Shown: positions 34,238 through 43,533 of the stretch, in pieces
How the letters are laid out: every line of letters begins with the position of its first letter
How positions within the stretch are numbered: the first letter of the stretch is position 1
Source of the DNA: Hyphomicrobium sp. MC1
GTDB taxonomy: Bacteria > Pseudomonadota > Alphaproteobacteria > Rhizobiales > Hyphomicrobiaceae
Direction: 5' to 3'
Length of the DNA stretch: 64,000 nt
Assembly (NCBI RefSeq): GCF_000253295.1
Contig: NC_015717.1
Location: forward strand, 1,612,001-1,676,000
The notes under the pieces: generated by a model
What the model was told of the DNA's origin: nothing
The model's database searches: none
The model's input: only the letters and a program-made list of their open reading frames with translations
Made by a program: the position numbers and the translations under genes

Positions 34238-37200
34238 ATGTTCTCAGCAATCTTTGTCGACCGGCCTCGGCTGGCGATCGTCATCGCCATTGTCATCACG
34301 ATAGCGGGCGCGCTTGCAATATCGCGTATTCCCGTCGCGCAGTTCCCCGACCTTGTGCCGCCTCAGGTGCAAGTTTCGACGACCTATCCGGGTGCCTCCG
34401 CCAGCGTTGTCGAAGCCGCCGTCGCCCAGCCGCTCGAATCCCAGATCGTCGGCGTCGACAAGATGCTTTACATGAAGTCGAACAGCGGCAACGACGGCAG
34501 CTATAATCTGACGGTGTCATTCGCGCTCGGGACAGACCCGGACATAGATACGGTGAACGTCAACAATCGCGTGCAAGCTGCGCTGTCGCGTCTGCCGCAA
34601 GAGGTTCAAAAGCAAGGCATCACCGCGCAGAAGCAGTCATCGGCTATTCTTCAATTCATATTTCTCTATTCCGAAAGCGGTAAACAGGATCCGCTCTTTA
34701 TCACCAACTACGCCACGATCAATGTTCTCGATCGCTTGAAGCGGATCGAAGGCGTCGGGCAAGCGAGCCTTTTCAGCACGCAAAATTACTCAATGCGCAT
34801 TTGGTTCGACACGCAGCGTCTGACGAACCTCGGTTTGCAACCATCCGATATCGTATCGGCCATCGAAGCACAGAACGTTCAGGCACCTGTCGGGCGGATC
34901 GGTGCTCAGCCGGCTTTGGATGATCAGCAGTTCCAGATGAATGTGCAGACCCAAGGACGTCTCGAAACGCCGGAGCAATTTGGCAATATCGTCGTCCGCG
35001 CGAATCCGGATGGGTCGGTCTTGCGCGTTCGCGACGTTGCTCGGACCGAGCTTGGAGCGCAGAACCTCGATGTCGGTTCGCGATTGAACGGCAAGCCCGC
35101 GGTGGCAATCGCAATCTATCTGTCTCCTGGCGCCAATTCCGTTCAAACGGCGGCCCGCGTCACGGCAGCGCTAGAAGATATGTCGAAGAGCTTTCCTGAG
35201 GGCCTTAAGACGCGCGTGGTCTATGACACGTCCGAGTTTGTAAGCGACACGATAGATGAAGTCATCCGCACAATCGGCGAAGCATTCGTGCTGGTCATTC
35301 TCGTCGTCTACCTGTTTCTTGGAAGTGCCCGCGCGACCATCATTCCGGCGATTGCTGTTCCCGTCAGTCTGATTGGTGCGTTTGCCGTTATGCTGGCGCT
35401 CGGCTATTCGGCCAACACCGTTTCGCTTCTCGCAATGGTGCTTGCTATCGGCATCGTCGTCGACGACGCGATTGTGGTGGTTGAGAATGTGGAACGCGTG
35501 ATGGAGGAAGAGCCTGAGCTTTCGCCAGCCGAAGCGACGAAGAAAGCGATGGCGCAGATCACAGCGCCGGTGATTGCCATCACGCTTGTTTTGCTGTCGG
35601 TATTTGTGCCCATCGCCTTCATTCCGGGACTGACCGGAGAACTCTTCCGACAGTTTGCCGTCACGATCTCCGCCGCCATGGTTATATCGGCGCTCAATGC
35701 TTTGACGCTATCTCCAGCGCTCTGCGCCATCGTGCTCCGACGCTCGGAGAAGCGCGGCCCAATGGCTTATGTACTGCGCAGCATCGATCACGTCCGCGAT
35801 GGCTATACGGCCGTCGTTCGTCGCCTTGTGCGCGTTTCGATTTTGAGCCTTGCAGCAGTGGCTGCGGCTGCAGCCGCCGTCTTCTTCGTGGCTAAAGAAA
35901 CGCCGACAGGATTTGTGCCAGAGGAAGACCAGGGGGCCTTCTTCATTATGATCCAGCTACCGGATGGAGCCTCGGTCAATCGAACCACGGAAGTCGTCGA
36001 GCAGACTGAAGCGATTCTCAAGCGCTATCCCCAGGTTCAAGATAGTCTCGCAATTGTTGGTTTCTCCTTGCTGGACAGCGGGGCACAGCCAAACTCAGCA
36101 TTTATGGTCGCTCGTCTCAAACCCTTCGCCGACCGCAAGACAGCAAAGGATTCAGCGCAGACATTGATTGGCGAAGTGACGATGGCCGCGCAGCAAATAA
36201 GCAGCGCTCAAATCTTTGCATTCAACGTCCCGCCCATCATCGGGTTGTCGACGAGCGGTGGCTTCGAATATCAGCTCGAAAATCTCGAAGGCGCTGATCC
36301 CGCAACCATGGGCAACGTGATGCAAGGTCTGATCGCTGCGGCAAACCAGGATCCGCGATTGCAGCGCGTGTTCTCGACCTTCACGGCATCCAATCCATCG
36401 ATCTATTTGAATATCGATCGCGATAAGGCGCAGGCCCTTGGCCTGGAGATCAGCGACATCTTTTCCGCACTGCAGTCGACATTGGGGGGTACCTATATCA
36501 ACGACTTCAATCTCTTCGGCCGGGTCTGGCAGGTCAATCTGCAGGGCGAAATTGCCGATCGCAGCAATATCGGAGCTATCTGGAAGATCTTTGTTCGCAA
36601 TAAAACAGGGCAGATGGTACCGCTGCGCTCAGTTGCAAACATTTCGACAGTTCTCGGTCCACAGACCATAGGTCGTTACAACAACTACAGGTCGACCACC
36701 ATCAATGGCTCGCCGGCGCCGGGCGTAGCTTCCGGCACTGCGCTCGAGGCAATGACGGAGGTTTCCGCCAAGACGTTGCCGCCAGGCTATAGTTTCGAGT
36801 GGACCGGGACAGCGTATCAGGAGCACCAAGCGCAGGGGCAGACAGCGATTGTCTTGGCGCTTGCGGTGCTGTTCGCTTTTCTGTTCCTGGTCGCGCTTTA
36901 TGAGAGTTGGATGATTCCTGTGCCGGTATTGTTGTCAGTCACGGTTGGCGTACTCGGTGCCTTCCTCGGCATCAAGATCGCGGGCTTGTCCCTCGACGTT
37001 TATGCGCAAATCGGCCTCGTCGTCCTAATCGCACTTGCCGCGAAAAATGGCATTCTCATTGTCGAGTTCGCCAAAGAGCGTCGCGAGCACGGCGACACCA
37101 TCGAGGACGCGGCGGTGCTGGGAGCCCAGATGAGATTTCGTGCCGTTATGATGACGTCGATCGCGTTCATCCTCGGTCTTTATCCGCTCGTTATCGCGAC

Positions 37201-37375
37201 GGGGGCCGCGATGATCAGTCGTCGCGATGTCGGAACTCCCGTGTTTGCAGGAATGCTCGGGGCAAGCATCGTCGGCATTTTTCTCATTCCGATGCTTTAT
37301 GTGCTCTTTCAAACAATCCGCGAGCGCGTCAAGCGAAGTAGGAGTTCCGTTGTGGAATCCGCACAGAAGCCATAA
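34238..37375 (+). CDS. RND multidrug efflux permease (HAE-1 family)
   Basis: This 1045-residue inner-membrane proton/drug antiporter of the AcrB/MexF type has twelve hydrophobic helices in two halves. Characteristic stretches are [19 protein letters not shown] near the start, [19 protein letters not shown] in helix 4 with the paired aspartates of the proton path, and [18 protein letters not shown] in helix 10 with the conserved lysine. [12 protein letters not shown] starts the second pore domain. The operon encodes no outer-membrane channel, so the pump must borrow one (TolC/OprM type) from elsewhere. The strong terminator at 37520-37548 closes the operon. Confidence 0.95.
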   Translation: MFSAIFVDRPRLAIVIAIVITIAGALAISRIPVAQFPDLVPPQVQVSTTYPGASASVVEAAVAQPLESQIVGVDKMLYMKSNSGNDGSYNLTVSFALGTDPDIDTVNVNNRVQAALSRLPQEVQKQGITAQKQSSAILQFIFLYSESGKQDPLFITNYATINVLDRLKRIEGVGQASLFSTQNYSMRIWFDTQRLTNLGLQPSDIVSAIEAQNVQAPVGRIGAQPALDDQQFQMNVQTQGRLETPEQFGNIVVRANPDGSVLRVRDVARTELGAQNLDVGSRLNGKPAVAIAIYLSPGANSVQTAARVTAALEDMSKSFPEGLKTRVVYDTSEFVSDTIDEVIRTIGEAFVLVILVVYLFLGSARATIIPAIAVPVSLIGAFAVMLALGYSANTVSLLAMVLAIGIVVDDAIVVVENVERVMEEEPELSPAEATKKAMAQITAPVIAITLVLLSVFVPIAFIPGLTGELFRQFAVTISAAMVISALNALTLSPALCAIVLRRSEKRGPMAYVLRSIDHVRDGYTAVVRRLVRVSILSLAAVAAAAAAVFFVAKETPTGFVPEEDQGAFFIMIQLPDGASVNRTTEVVEQTEAILKRYPQVQDSLAIVGFSLLDSGAQPNSAFMVARLKPFADRKTAKDSAQTLIGEVTMAAQQISSAQIFAFNVPPIIGLSTSGGFEYQLENLEGADPATMGNVMQGLIAAANQDPRLQRVFSTFTASNPSIYLNIDRDKAQALGLEISDIFSALQSTLGGTYINDFNLFGRVWQVNLQGEIADRSNIGAIWKIFVRNKTGQMVPLRSVANISTVLGPQTIGRYNNYRSTTINGSPAPGVASGTALEAMTEVSAKTLPPGYSFEWTGTAYQEHQAQGQTAIVLALAVLFAFLFLVALYESWMIPVPVLLSVTVGVLGAFLGIKIAGLSLDVYAQIGLVVLIALAAKNGILIVEFAKERREHGDTIEDAAVLGAQMRFRAVMMTSIAFILGLYPLVIATGAAMISRRDVGTPVFAGMLGASIVGIFLIPMLYVLFQTIRERVKRSRSSVVESAQKP

Positions 37376-37734
37376 CCATCTTGACGGTCTTCCGTTGATC
37401 GGGAGAGGGACGACATTTAAGTTCAGCACGATGACGGATGCTAATCTTTTTCATCGGGCGATGACTGCAGGTGGGACACTCTGGTCCGCGTGCTCTGAAA
37501 ACACCAAAGACCGCTAGGTCGACGGCGGTGAGAATATCACCGCCGTCGTTGCTTCTTTTGCACTTTGGTCACGCCACAGCGGGATTGGTGTTGTTCGTTG
37601 ATACACAGACACCGACGTCCCAGGCCATTTTGTACGCGATCGCCAGTGCGTACCATGGAAGTAATAATAACGATCGTTCCTAAGGCGAAATCCCCAGTCG
37701 AAATTGCAAACGTGCGCTCTTTCCTTGCAACTCG
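37376..37734. other. Intergenic region after the RND operon
   Basis: These 359 bases carry the terminator at 37520-37548. A frame starting at ATG 37431 (28 codons) ends just before it but has no ribosome site and no known match, so it is not called as a gene. Confidence 0.5.
37520..37548 (+). terminator. Rho-independent terminator of the TetR-RND operon
   Basis: CGACGGCGGTGA and TCACCGCCGTCG form a perfect 12-bp stem around a 5-base loop (GAATA). The stem is followed by the T-rich TTGCTTCTTTTG on the plus strand. It lies 145 bases after the RND permease stop. Confidence 0.8.
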
Positions 37735-37977
37735 TCAGGACTTAATTATTTTTGCGTGTCTGGAAATCCAGCGAAATTCTACGCCAGAGATTGTGGTAAC
37801 TCGATAGATATACCGGTCGCCATATAAATTAGTGAAGCCGGCTGCTTTACCTATGAGCTGCTCTAAATGCTCTCCATCTTCGGATGAAAGAACGACGTAG
37901 GCTGGGTTGGTGAAGGCGATGAGCTTTAGCGCCTGCGCGATTTCCCTCGCAGCTTTTGAAATTTCTTGTGACAGCAT
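37735..37977 (-). CDS. Small hypothetical protein (80 residues)
   Basis: The frame encodes a mixed alpha/beta-looking protein: a helical start (SQEISKAAREIAQALKLIA), then NPAYVVLSSEDGEHLEQLIG and a beta-rich end (YIYRVTTISGVEFRWISRH). Residue composition looks like a real globular protein. It lies 98 bases downstream of the ferric-reductase-like gene on the same strand and could share its transcript. No Shine-Dalgarno sequence was found before the ATG. I do not recognise a family. Confidence 0.45.
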   Translation of the reverse strand: MLSQEISKAAREIAQALKLIAFTNPAYVVLSSEDGEHLEQLIGKAAGFTNLYGDRYIYRVTTISGVEFRWISRHAKIIKS

Positions 37978-38075
37978 TTGTTACGCTTTAAATCCTGAGC
38001 GAAATGCAACGAGAGCGTTGGTGCTTTTGATCGAGAGAAAGAAACTGTTTAGTTTGTTCTTCCGGAATTTGATGC

Positions 38076-39428
38076 CTAACGCATCGTAAAGAGTTCTTGG
38101 TGGAACCGCTTCTCGACCGGGAATTGATGATCTGCAAAATCCCGGCGCAAGACTTCTCCAAATCCGACAGGTCCACAAAACCAGATGCTCGCAGCTGCCC
38201 ATCCGGGAACTTCCGCACGGATGCGGTCGGCGTTAAGACGTCCGTGGCGCGCGTCGACAAGAAAATGCAGGCGCACGCCGGCAGCCTCAGCATCCGCTCT
38301 CAGCTTGCGCTCCGCTACCTGATCGTAATCGGCAGTGGGATGAAAGAGATCGATATTTTGAGGTGAAGGCGCGTGGCCATCGGCGCGCAATTTGGCGAGG
38401 TATTTCATTCGCGCGATAAAGGGTGTGATGCCGATACCTGCGCCGATCCAGATCTGGTGCGGGCAGGTGTCGTCGAAAGTAAAGCATCCATATGGACCTT
38501 CAATTCTCACCTCCTGCCCTACGACAAGCTTGTCTTTGATCCGTCGCGTGTGATCGCCAAGCTCTTTGACGATAAAATTGATATGATGGTTCGCATCATT
38601 CCATGCGGACGCGATTGTGTATGGGTGCGCGCCCTCAGAGGGATCCGATACAACGAAAGCGAATTGGCCTGGTTTATGGCCTGCCCACCCAGAAGGGACA
38701 TCGATCTCGGTCTCAAGAACCCGAACTCCGGGATAATACTCAAGAGACGCGATGCGGCCCTTCGCCTGTCGCCCGACCCCGATGCGCCTTAGAAGAACGA
38801 TGACAGCTGACCAAACACCGCCAACAATCAATAATGCCGCGACAATACCGATTGGAGAAGACCAGTAAGAGAATTTGATAAGTACGGCGGAATGGAACGC
38901 GAGCACCAGAAATGCGAGAGCAAGGAGTTTGTGAGTCTGATAGAAGAAACGGTAAGGGATGCTGCGGATTAGGGCGATGGCGATGAGAATCACTGCCGCA
39001 TAGAAAGCCCATTCCCCGAGTTCCTCGGCGTTATGGCGAAGTGTTAAAAGAATCTGTTCGATTTGGTTGGCCGCCGGAGGTCGTGGCCCGCGGACAGGTC
39101 GTTCAAGAAGTCCGAAGCCTACGGCCCATTTGGGACCCTTTGCCCACAACCAATGTGATATGGCGAGAACCAATGCGCCAATACCGAGCCATTTGTGGAG
39201 ACGGTACATTTTATCGAGACCGCCGAGCCATGGCTCAACCCATCGCGGACGGAGCGAGAGCATCATGGCTACGCTCATGCATCCGACGGCGAGAACGCCC
39301 GTGTATTGCATCATCAGGGAGCGGAGGCCGAAGAAGTCTTTCGTTGTGAATGCCGCGGGCTCGGCGAGTATCCACAACGCCGTCAGCGCCGTGAGGAAGA
39401 TCCAAAATGTGTATTTGATTGTGCGCAT
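38076..39428 (-). CDS. Ferric-reductase-like transmembrane flavocytochrome (FAD/NAD(P)H oxidoreductase)
   Basis: The product has 450 residues. The N-terminal half has six hydrophobic helices with two bis-histidine haem pairs predicted as H78/H166 and H92/H179. The C-terminal half is a ferredoxin-NADP-reductase-like module, with the FAD motif HPYTIAS, GPYGCF and the nucleotide motif GAGIGITPFIARM. It ends in the typical FCGPVGF segment and QELF. Such proteins move electrons from NAD(P)H across the membrane to ferric iron, oxygen or other acceptors. ATG at 39428 is preferred over a TTG at 39479. A TTGAC-N4-GTCAA box (39466-39479) lies directly upstream, which suggests control by oxygen or redox state together with the cbb3 oxidase. 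Confidence 0.85.
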   Translation of the reverse strand: MRTIKYTFWIFLTALTALWILAEPAAFTTKDFFGLRSLMMQYTGVLAVGCMSVAMMLSLRPRWVEPWLGGLDKMYRLHKWLGIGALVLAISHWLWAKGPKWAVGFGLLERPVRGPRPPAANQIEQILLTLRHNAEELGEWAFYAAVILIAIALIRSIPYRFFYQTHKLLALAFLVLAFHSAVLIKFSYWSSPIGIVAALLIVGGVWSAVIVLLRRIGVGRQAKGRIASLEYYPGVRVLETEIDVPSGWAGHKPGQFAFVVSDPSEGAHPYTIASAWNDANHHINFIVKELGDHTRRIKDKLVVGQEVRIEGPYGCFTFDDTCPHQIWIGAGIGITPFIARMKYLAKLRADGHAPSPQNIDLFHPTADYDQVAERKLRADAEAAGVRLHFLVDARHGRLNADRIRAEVPGWAAASIWFCGPVGFGEVLRRDFADHQFPVEKRFHQELFTMR

Positions 39429-39465
39429 GGTGCCGAAAGTATGAAAGCATTTCTGCAAGCGGTGC

Positions 39466-39479
39466 TTGACACCTGTCAA
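39466..39479 (-). promoter_or_regulatory. FixK/FNR-type box upstream of the ferric-reductase-like gene
   Basis: TTGACACCTGTCAA is a perfect TTGAC-N4-GTCAA inverted repeat, the same form as the box of the cco operon (13607-13620). Its centre is about 44 bases before the ATG at 39428, so a transcript begun at the usual class II distance (centre at -41.5) would have almost no leader. Confidence 0.6.
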
Positions 39480-39533
39480 TGCTGCTGCGGTTTTTCATTC
39501 ACGCAATCGATTTACGTGGTTCTGCCTGTTCAC

Positions 39534-39851
39534 TCATTTCAACACTCGCATTTGCTTTACGGCCGCGGGAAATTCGATCGAGTTTGAGGAACCTATTCGG
39601 TCTTGGCGCGGCGTATCGGAAAGCGGGGGCCAATTCACAGGTAGCCTGTCGCCCTTGTGGCAGTAAACACGCGTGTGGATGTTGTGGCAGTGGCGATAGC
39701 TTCGAGCATCTGCAAGCCGAGTGAACTTTTCGGAAGTTGTCCTTTCCGTCAGCGTTTCGACAATTGAAGCTCTTGCCATGTCAAATCTGCCATTGGCGAA
39801 GCAAAGACAGGCGGTTATCGCAAATAACTGTAGAGCAGGGATACTGCGCAT
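39534..39851 (-). CDS. Small secreted Cys/His-containing protein, last gene of the heavy-metal RND operon
   Basis: This 105-residue protein has a signal peptide (MRSIPALQLFAITACLCFANG). The mature part contains HCHNIHTRVYCHKGDRLP followed by VNWPPLSDTP. The clustered cysteines and histidines suggest metal binding or a disulfide. AAGGGA precedes the ATG at 39851, two bases after the stop of the 74-residue membrane protein gene, so it is the fourth gene of the CusA/CzcA operon. I know no function for it; a periplasmic metal-binding or signalling role is inferred from the residues and the context. Confidence 0.6.
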   Translation of the reverse strand: MRSIPALQLFAITACLCFANGRFDMARASIVETLTERTTSEKFTRLADARSYRHCHNIHTRVYCHKGDRLPVNWPPLSDTPRQDRIGSSNSIEFPAAVKQMRVLK

Positions 39852-39853
39852 AT

Positions 39854-40078
39854 TTAATGTCCCTTTAGTTTAGCAACATTGCATTTGGATTCAGGCGCGG
39901 AAGATCGATCAGAGGGGGGTGTCGAAATCCTGCGGTGCGGAGAAAGGAAATGATGAAATCGACGCGTTTGCGCGTCCGGCAGATTGAGCGCCCACACCGC
40001 CAGAGCCCAGACGCCGCCGACGAAAAGGGCTGGCCCGACAAGGGTCAGGATGGTTTCGGTAAAAAAGCTGACGCTCAT
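39854..40078 (-). CDS. Small single-span membrane protein in the heavy-metal RND operon
   Basis: This 74-residue protein has one membrane helix (TLVGPALFVGGVWALAVWAL) near the N-terminus and a polar tail rich in Arg, His, Ser and Pro (RRFHHFLSPHRR). GGGAGC precedes the ATG, and the start overlaps the DUF3240 stop as ATGA (40075-40078). That makes it very probably a real, co-translated gene. I do not recognise the family. Tail histidines could bind metal (inference). Confidence 0.65.
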   Translation of the reverse strand: MSVSFFTETILTLVGPALFVGGVWALAVWALNLPDAQTRRFHHFLSPHRRISTPPSDRSSAPESKCNVAKLKGH

Positions 40079-40434
40079 CGCTTGCTCCCTTTGTTAGGGA
40101 TAGCCTCGTTGGCTGATGCAAGCGGCTGGAGCCGGGCAAAGCGCTCAACGGGTTCAATCCAAAAGAGCATGTGAAAAATGGGCATTCGTTGTGCGATGGC
40201 TTCCAGAATATCGTCGGCCTCGGCACGCTCGAGAACGGCGCTTATGAGATGTCTTTTGACACGGCCGCGCACGCGCTCATTCACTGTCGTGCCGGTGAAA
40301 CCAAAGCTATGTCCCTCAGCTTCCCATGTCGTGAAGCCGGGCATGGGCGGATCGCGCGAAAGCATTAGTTCGATGATGTTGTCGATGGCATCGGGCGGGC
40401 AGACGAGCGTGAGTTTGCAAAGGGATTTGTCCAT
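40075..40434 (-). CDS. DUF3240 family protein, PII-like partner of a CusA/CzcA pump
   Basis: This 119-residue soluble protein of the DUF3240 family is typically encoded next to heavy-metal RND pumps. It opens LCKLTLVCPPDAIDNIIELML, followed by FTTWEAEGHSFGF and RVRGRVKRHLISAVLERAEADDILEAI. The ferredoxin-like layout recalls PII-type sensor proteins and may sense a metal to tune the pump (inference). Its start lies 70 bases inside the end of the pump gene, a longer overlap than usual. It is followed by two small-protein genes. Confidence 0.8.
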   Translation of the reverse strand: MDKSLCKLTLVCPPDAIDNIIELMLSRDPPMPGFTTWEAEGHSFGFTGTTVNERVRGRVKRHLISAVLERAEADDILEAIAQRMPIFHMLFWIEPVERFARLQPLASANEAIPNKGSKR

Positions 40435-43400
40435 GAGAGCTGTCCGGTGAGATTGGTGGAGCGTGTTCCGGCTACTCCGAAACGTTGAAAGAGGATCGGC
40501 AGCAAAATGAGAGTCAGCGCCGTCGATGTTGCTAGGCCGCCGATGACGACGATCGCGAGCGGCTTCTGGATCTCAGAGCCCGGCCCATTCGCAAACAGCA
40601 GTGGGACGAGCCCAAATGCGGCAATACTGGCCGTCATCATCACCGGCCTAAGCCGCCGAAGCGCGCCTTCATATACGGCCTCGCCAATGCTCGCGCCGGC
40701 TGCCAGCAGCTCATTGAAATGGGTGACGAGGACCAAACCATTCAGAACGGCTATGCCGAGAAGGGCGATGAAGCCGACCGAAGCAGGCACGGACAGGTAT
40801 TGACCAGAAACCCAGAGCGCAAGGACACCGCCGACGAGAGCAAACGGCACGTTGGCGAGGATAAGGAGCGATTGGCGAAGCGAGCGCAGAGTTGCGAAGA
40901 GCACACCGAAGATGAGCCCTAGGGCTATCGGAACGACGATCGTCAGACGGGCGGCGGCGCGCCGCTGATTTTCGAACTGACCGCCCCAGACGAGATAATA
41001 TCCTTGGGGAAACTGTACCTGGGCTGCGACCGCCCGTTGTGCATCATCGACGAATCCAACGAGATCGCGGCCAGTGACATAAGCCTGAACAACGGCAAAC
41101 CTTGATGCGTTTTCGCGATCGATTTTGACTGGTCCAGCAACGCGCTCAAGCTTTGCAACATCGCCGACACGAATGAGGCCGCCGTCTCCAGTCGCGAGCT
41201 GCGTTGCGGCGAAGATCTCGGGAGCATCGCGAACCTCCCGTTCGCCACGTATGATGATGTTTGTTCTGCGCCCGGGCTCCGCGACGATCCCTGCGGAAGT
41301 CCCCTCGAGTGTCGAGCGGAGTTCATCTTGCAGCTTCGTTGCCGAAAGCCCCGCACTACCCGCTAGGAGCCGGTCGACATTGATTTTCAGATAGTCAACA
41401 GTATCGTTTGCGACCGTAGAGACTTCTGCGGCGCCGGGGACCTTGCTCAACGTCTCTTGAATTTTACCAGCAAGATCGGACAGTGTTTTCAGGTCTGGAC
41501 CAAAAATCTTGATGGCGAGGTCGCCGCGTGCACCCGTCAGCATCTCGTTGGTTCGCATTTCGATCGGCTGCGTAAACGCGAATTCGTAGCCTGGTACGTT
41601 CACCATCGCCTCGCGGAGCTGTTTGAGCAGCCAAGACTTGTCGGGAACTCGCCATTCGCTCTTCGGCTTGAAGACCATGAACGTATCGGTCTCATTGAGC
41701 CCCATGGGGTCGAGGCCCAGTTCGTCCGAGCCCACACGCGCGACGATGCGTTCGATCTCGGGGACTTTCTCCTTGAGGACGCGCTGGATCTGAAGGTCGC
41801 CTTCAATGCTGGCCTTGAGATTGATGGAGGGATGCTTCGTGATCTGCATGATCACCGCTCCCTCATCCATGGTCGGCATGAATGATTTTCCGATCGCGCT
41901 GTAAGCAATTCCGATAAGACCTACGCCCGCCGCCGCGATCAGATAGACCGGCAGCGGGAAGGCGAGGCAGGCGGCCAGCAACGCGCGATAGCCTCGATTT
42001 AAAAGCCGCATGAGTAGCGGCTCGGAATGGGATCCGGCTTTCAGTGCCAACGAGCAAAGAACCGGGATCAGGGTCAATGACAGGATGAGGGAGCTGCTCA
42101 GCGCGAAAATGATTGTCAGCGCCACTGGCCCGAAGAGTTTGCCCTCAAGTCCCTGTAGTGACAGCAGCGGCAAGAAGACGAGGCAGATAATCAGAATTCC
42201 GGCCGCGACGGGCACTGCAACTTCGATCGCCGCCCGATAGACCGTATGCAGCTTCGGAACGCTTGCCGGTTCTCTGTTGTGCTGCAAATGCTCGACTGTG
42301 TTTTCGACAACGACGACTGCTGCATCCACGATTAAGCCGATGGCGATCGCCAGGCCGCCGAGGCTCATCAGATTTGCGGACATGCCAAACAGCTGCATCA
42401 TGACAAAAGTCATAAGAGCTGCGAACGGCAGGGTGATTGCGACGACGAGAGCCGCGCGGAAGCTGCCCAAGAAGGCAACAAGCAGAACCACCACGAGCAC
42501 TGTAGCTTCGATCAGAGCTTTCTTGACGGTGCCAACCGCGCTGGAAATCAGATCGGAGCGGTCATAGAAAACGTTGATCCGCACCCCTTTGGGCAGGCTG
42601 GGGCCGAGATCAGCTAGTCGTTGCCGGACGGATTTGACAATGGCGCTGGCGTCAGCGCCGCGCAGCGATAAAACCAAGCCTTCAACAGCTTCGCCTTTTC
42701 CATCTTCGGTCACGGCACCGTAACGTGTCAGGCTGCCTACCTCGACTTTCGCGACATCGCGGAGGCGCAACACGCGGTTGCCGTCGCGTTTGAGAATGAT
42801 CGCCTCAAGATCTTTAGGGGTTTGGACGGCCCCCTGGACGCGTACGACAAGCGCTTTCTCGCCTTCGCTCAATCTCCCCGCACCGTCGTTGCGATTGTTC
42901 GCTTCTATGGCCTGAGCAATATCCGAGACGCCGAGACCGGAAGCCGCCAAAGCTGCGTGATTGGGTATGACTTCGAACGTTCGGACTAGGCCGCCGAGTG
43001 CATTGACGTCAGCAACGCCGGGAATTGTCCGAAGCGCCGGACGTATCGTCCAATCGAGCAGGCTTCGCCGCTGTTCGAGCGATAGGTCGCCACCTTCGAT
43101 GGTGAACATGAAGACGTCCGAGAGCGGGGTTGAGACTGGTGCGAGGCCGCCTGTGACGTCCGTTGGCAAGTCGCCGCGAATTCCCGCCAAGCGTTCCGCG
43201 ACCTGCTGGCGTGCCCAGTAGATGTCCGTCCCGTCCGCGAAATCGAGGGTGATATCTGCGATGGCGTATTTCGCGGCAGATCGCAAAACGACCTGTCCTG
43301 GAATTCCCAGCAGTTCCATCTCGATCGGCGTGATGACACGTGTCTCGACTTCTTCCGGCGTCATGCCGGGCGCTTTGAGAATCATCTTCACCTGAACCGG

Positions 43401-43529
43401 CGAGATGTTCGGGAAAGCATCGATTGGGATCGTTCGAAACGCGTAGCCTCCCGCCGCGGCGACGAGGCCGAACACCAACAAAGTGAAGGCTCTTTGCGTG
43501 AGAGAGAACTCAATAAGACGGCGAAGCAT
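40365..43529 (-). CDS. Heavy-metal RND efflux pump (CusA/CzcA family)
   Basis: This 1054-residue HME-RND proton-driven exporter of divalent or monovalent metal ions has twelve helices. Hallmarks are FRTIPIDAFPNISPVQVKM, DFADGTDIYWARQQVAERL, AIAIGLIVDAAVVVVENTVEHL and KSFMPTMDEGAVIMQITKHP. The metal (Cu/Ag or Co/Zn/Cd/Ni) cannot be fixed from these motifs by eye. It is 4 bases downstream of the adaptor gene and overlaps DUF3240 by 70 bases. The last ~24 residues, coded in the overlap, are serine- and proline-rich and not typical of the family. No outer-membrane channel gene (CusC/CzcC) is in the operon. A two-component system is divergently encoded and probably controls it. Confidence 0.94.
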   Translation of the reverse strand: MLRRLIEFSLTQRAFTLLVFGLVAAAGGYAFRTIPIDAFPNISPVQVKMILKAPGMTPEEVETRVITPIEMELLGIPGQVVLRSAAKYAIADITLDFADGTDIYWARQQVAERLAGIRGDLPTDVTGGLAPVSTPLSDVFMFTIEGGDLSLEQRRSLLDWTIRPALRTIPGVADVNALGGLVRTFEVIPNHAALAASGLGVSDIAQAIEANNRNDGAGRLSEGEKALVVRVQGAVQTPKDLEAIILKRDGNRVLRLRDVAKVEVGSLTRYGAVTEDGKGEAVEGLVLSLRGADASAIVKSVRQRLADLGPSLPKGVRINVFYDRSDLISSAVGTVKKALIEATVLVVVLLVAFLGSFRAALVVAITLPFAALMTFVMMQLFGMSANLMSLGGLAIAIGLIVDAAVVVVENTVEHLQHNREPASVPKLHTVYRAAIEVAVPVAAGILIICLVFLPLLSLQGLEGKLFGPVALTIIFALSSSLILSLTLIPVLCSLALKAGSHSEPLLMRLLNRGYRALLAACLAFPLPVYLIAAAGVGLIGIAYSAIGKSFMPTMDEGAVIMQITKHPSINLKASIEGDLQIQRVLKEKVPEIERIVARVGSDELGLDPMGLNETDTFMVFKPKSEWRVPDKSWLLKQLREAMVNVPGYEFAFTQPIEMRTNEMLTGARGDLAIKIFGPDLKTLSDLAGKIQETLSKVPGAAEVSTVANDTVDYLKINVDRLLAGSAGLSATKLQDELRSTLEGTSAGIVAEPGRRTNIIIRGEREVRDAPEIFAATQLATGDGGLIRVGDVAKLERVAGPVKIDRENASRFAVVQAYVTGRDLVGFVDDAQRAVAAQVQFPQGYYLVWGGQFENQRRAAARLTIVVPIALGLIFGVLFATLRSLRQSLLILANVPFALVGGVLALWVSGQYLSVPASVGFIALLGIAVLNGLVLVTHFNELLAAGASIGEAVYEGALRRLRPVMMTASIAAFGLVPLLFANGPGSEIQKPLAIVVIGGLATSTALTLILLPILFQRFGVAGTRSTNLTGQLSWTNPFANSRSSARPMPSTTSSN

Positions 43530-43533
43530 TCTT

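Noticed and set aside
37431..37517. 28-codon frame ending just before the terminator of the RND operon
   Set aside because: It is very short, has no clear ribosome site and no recognisable sequence.
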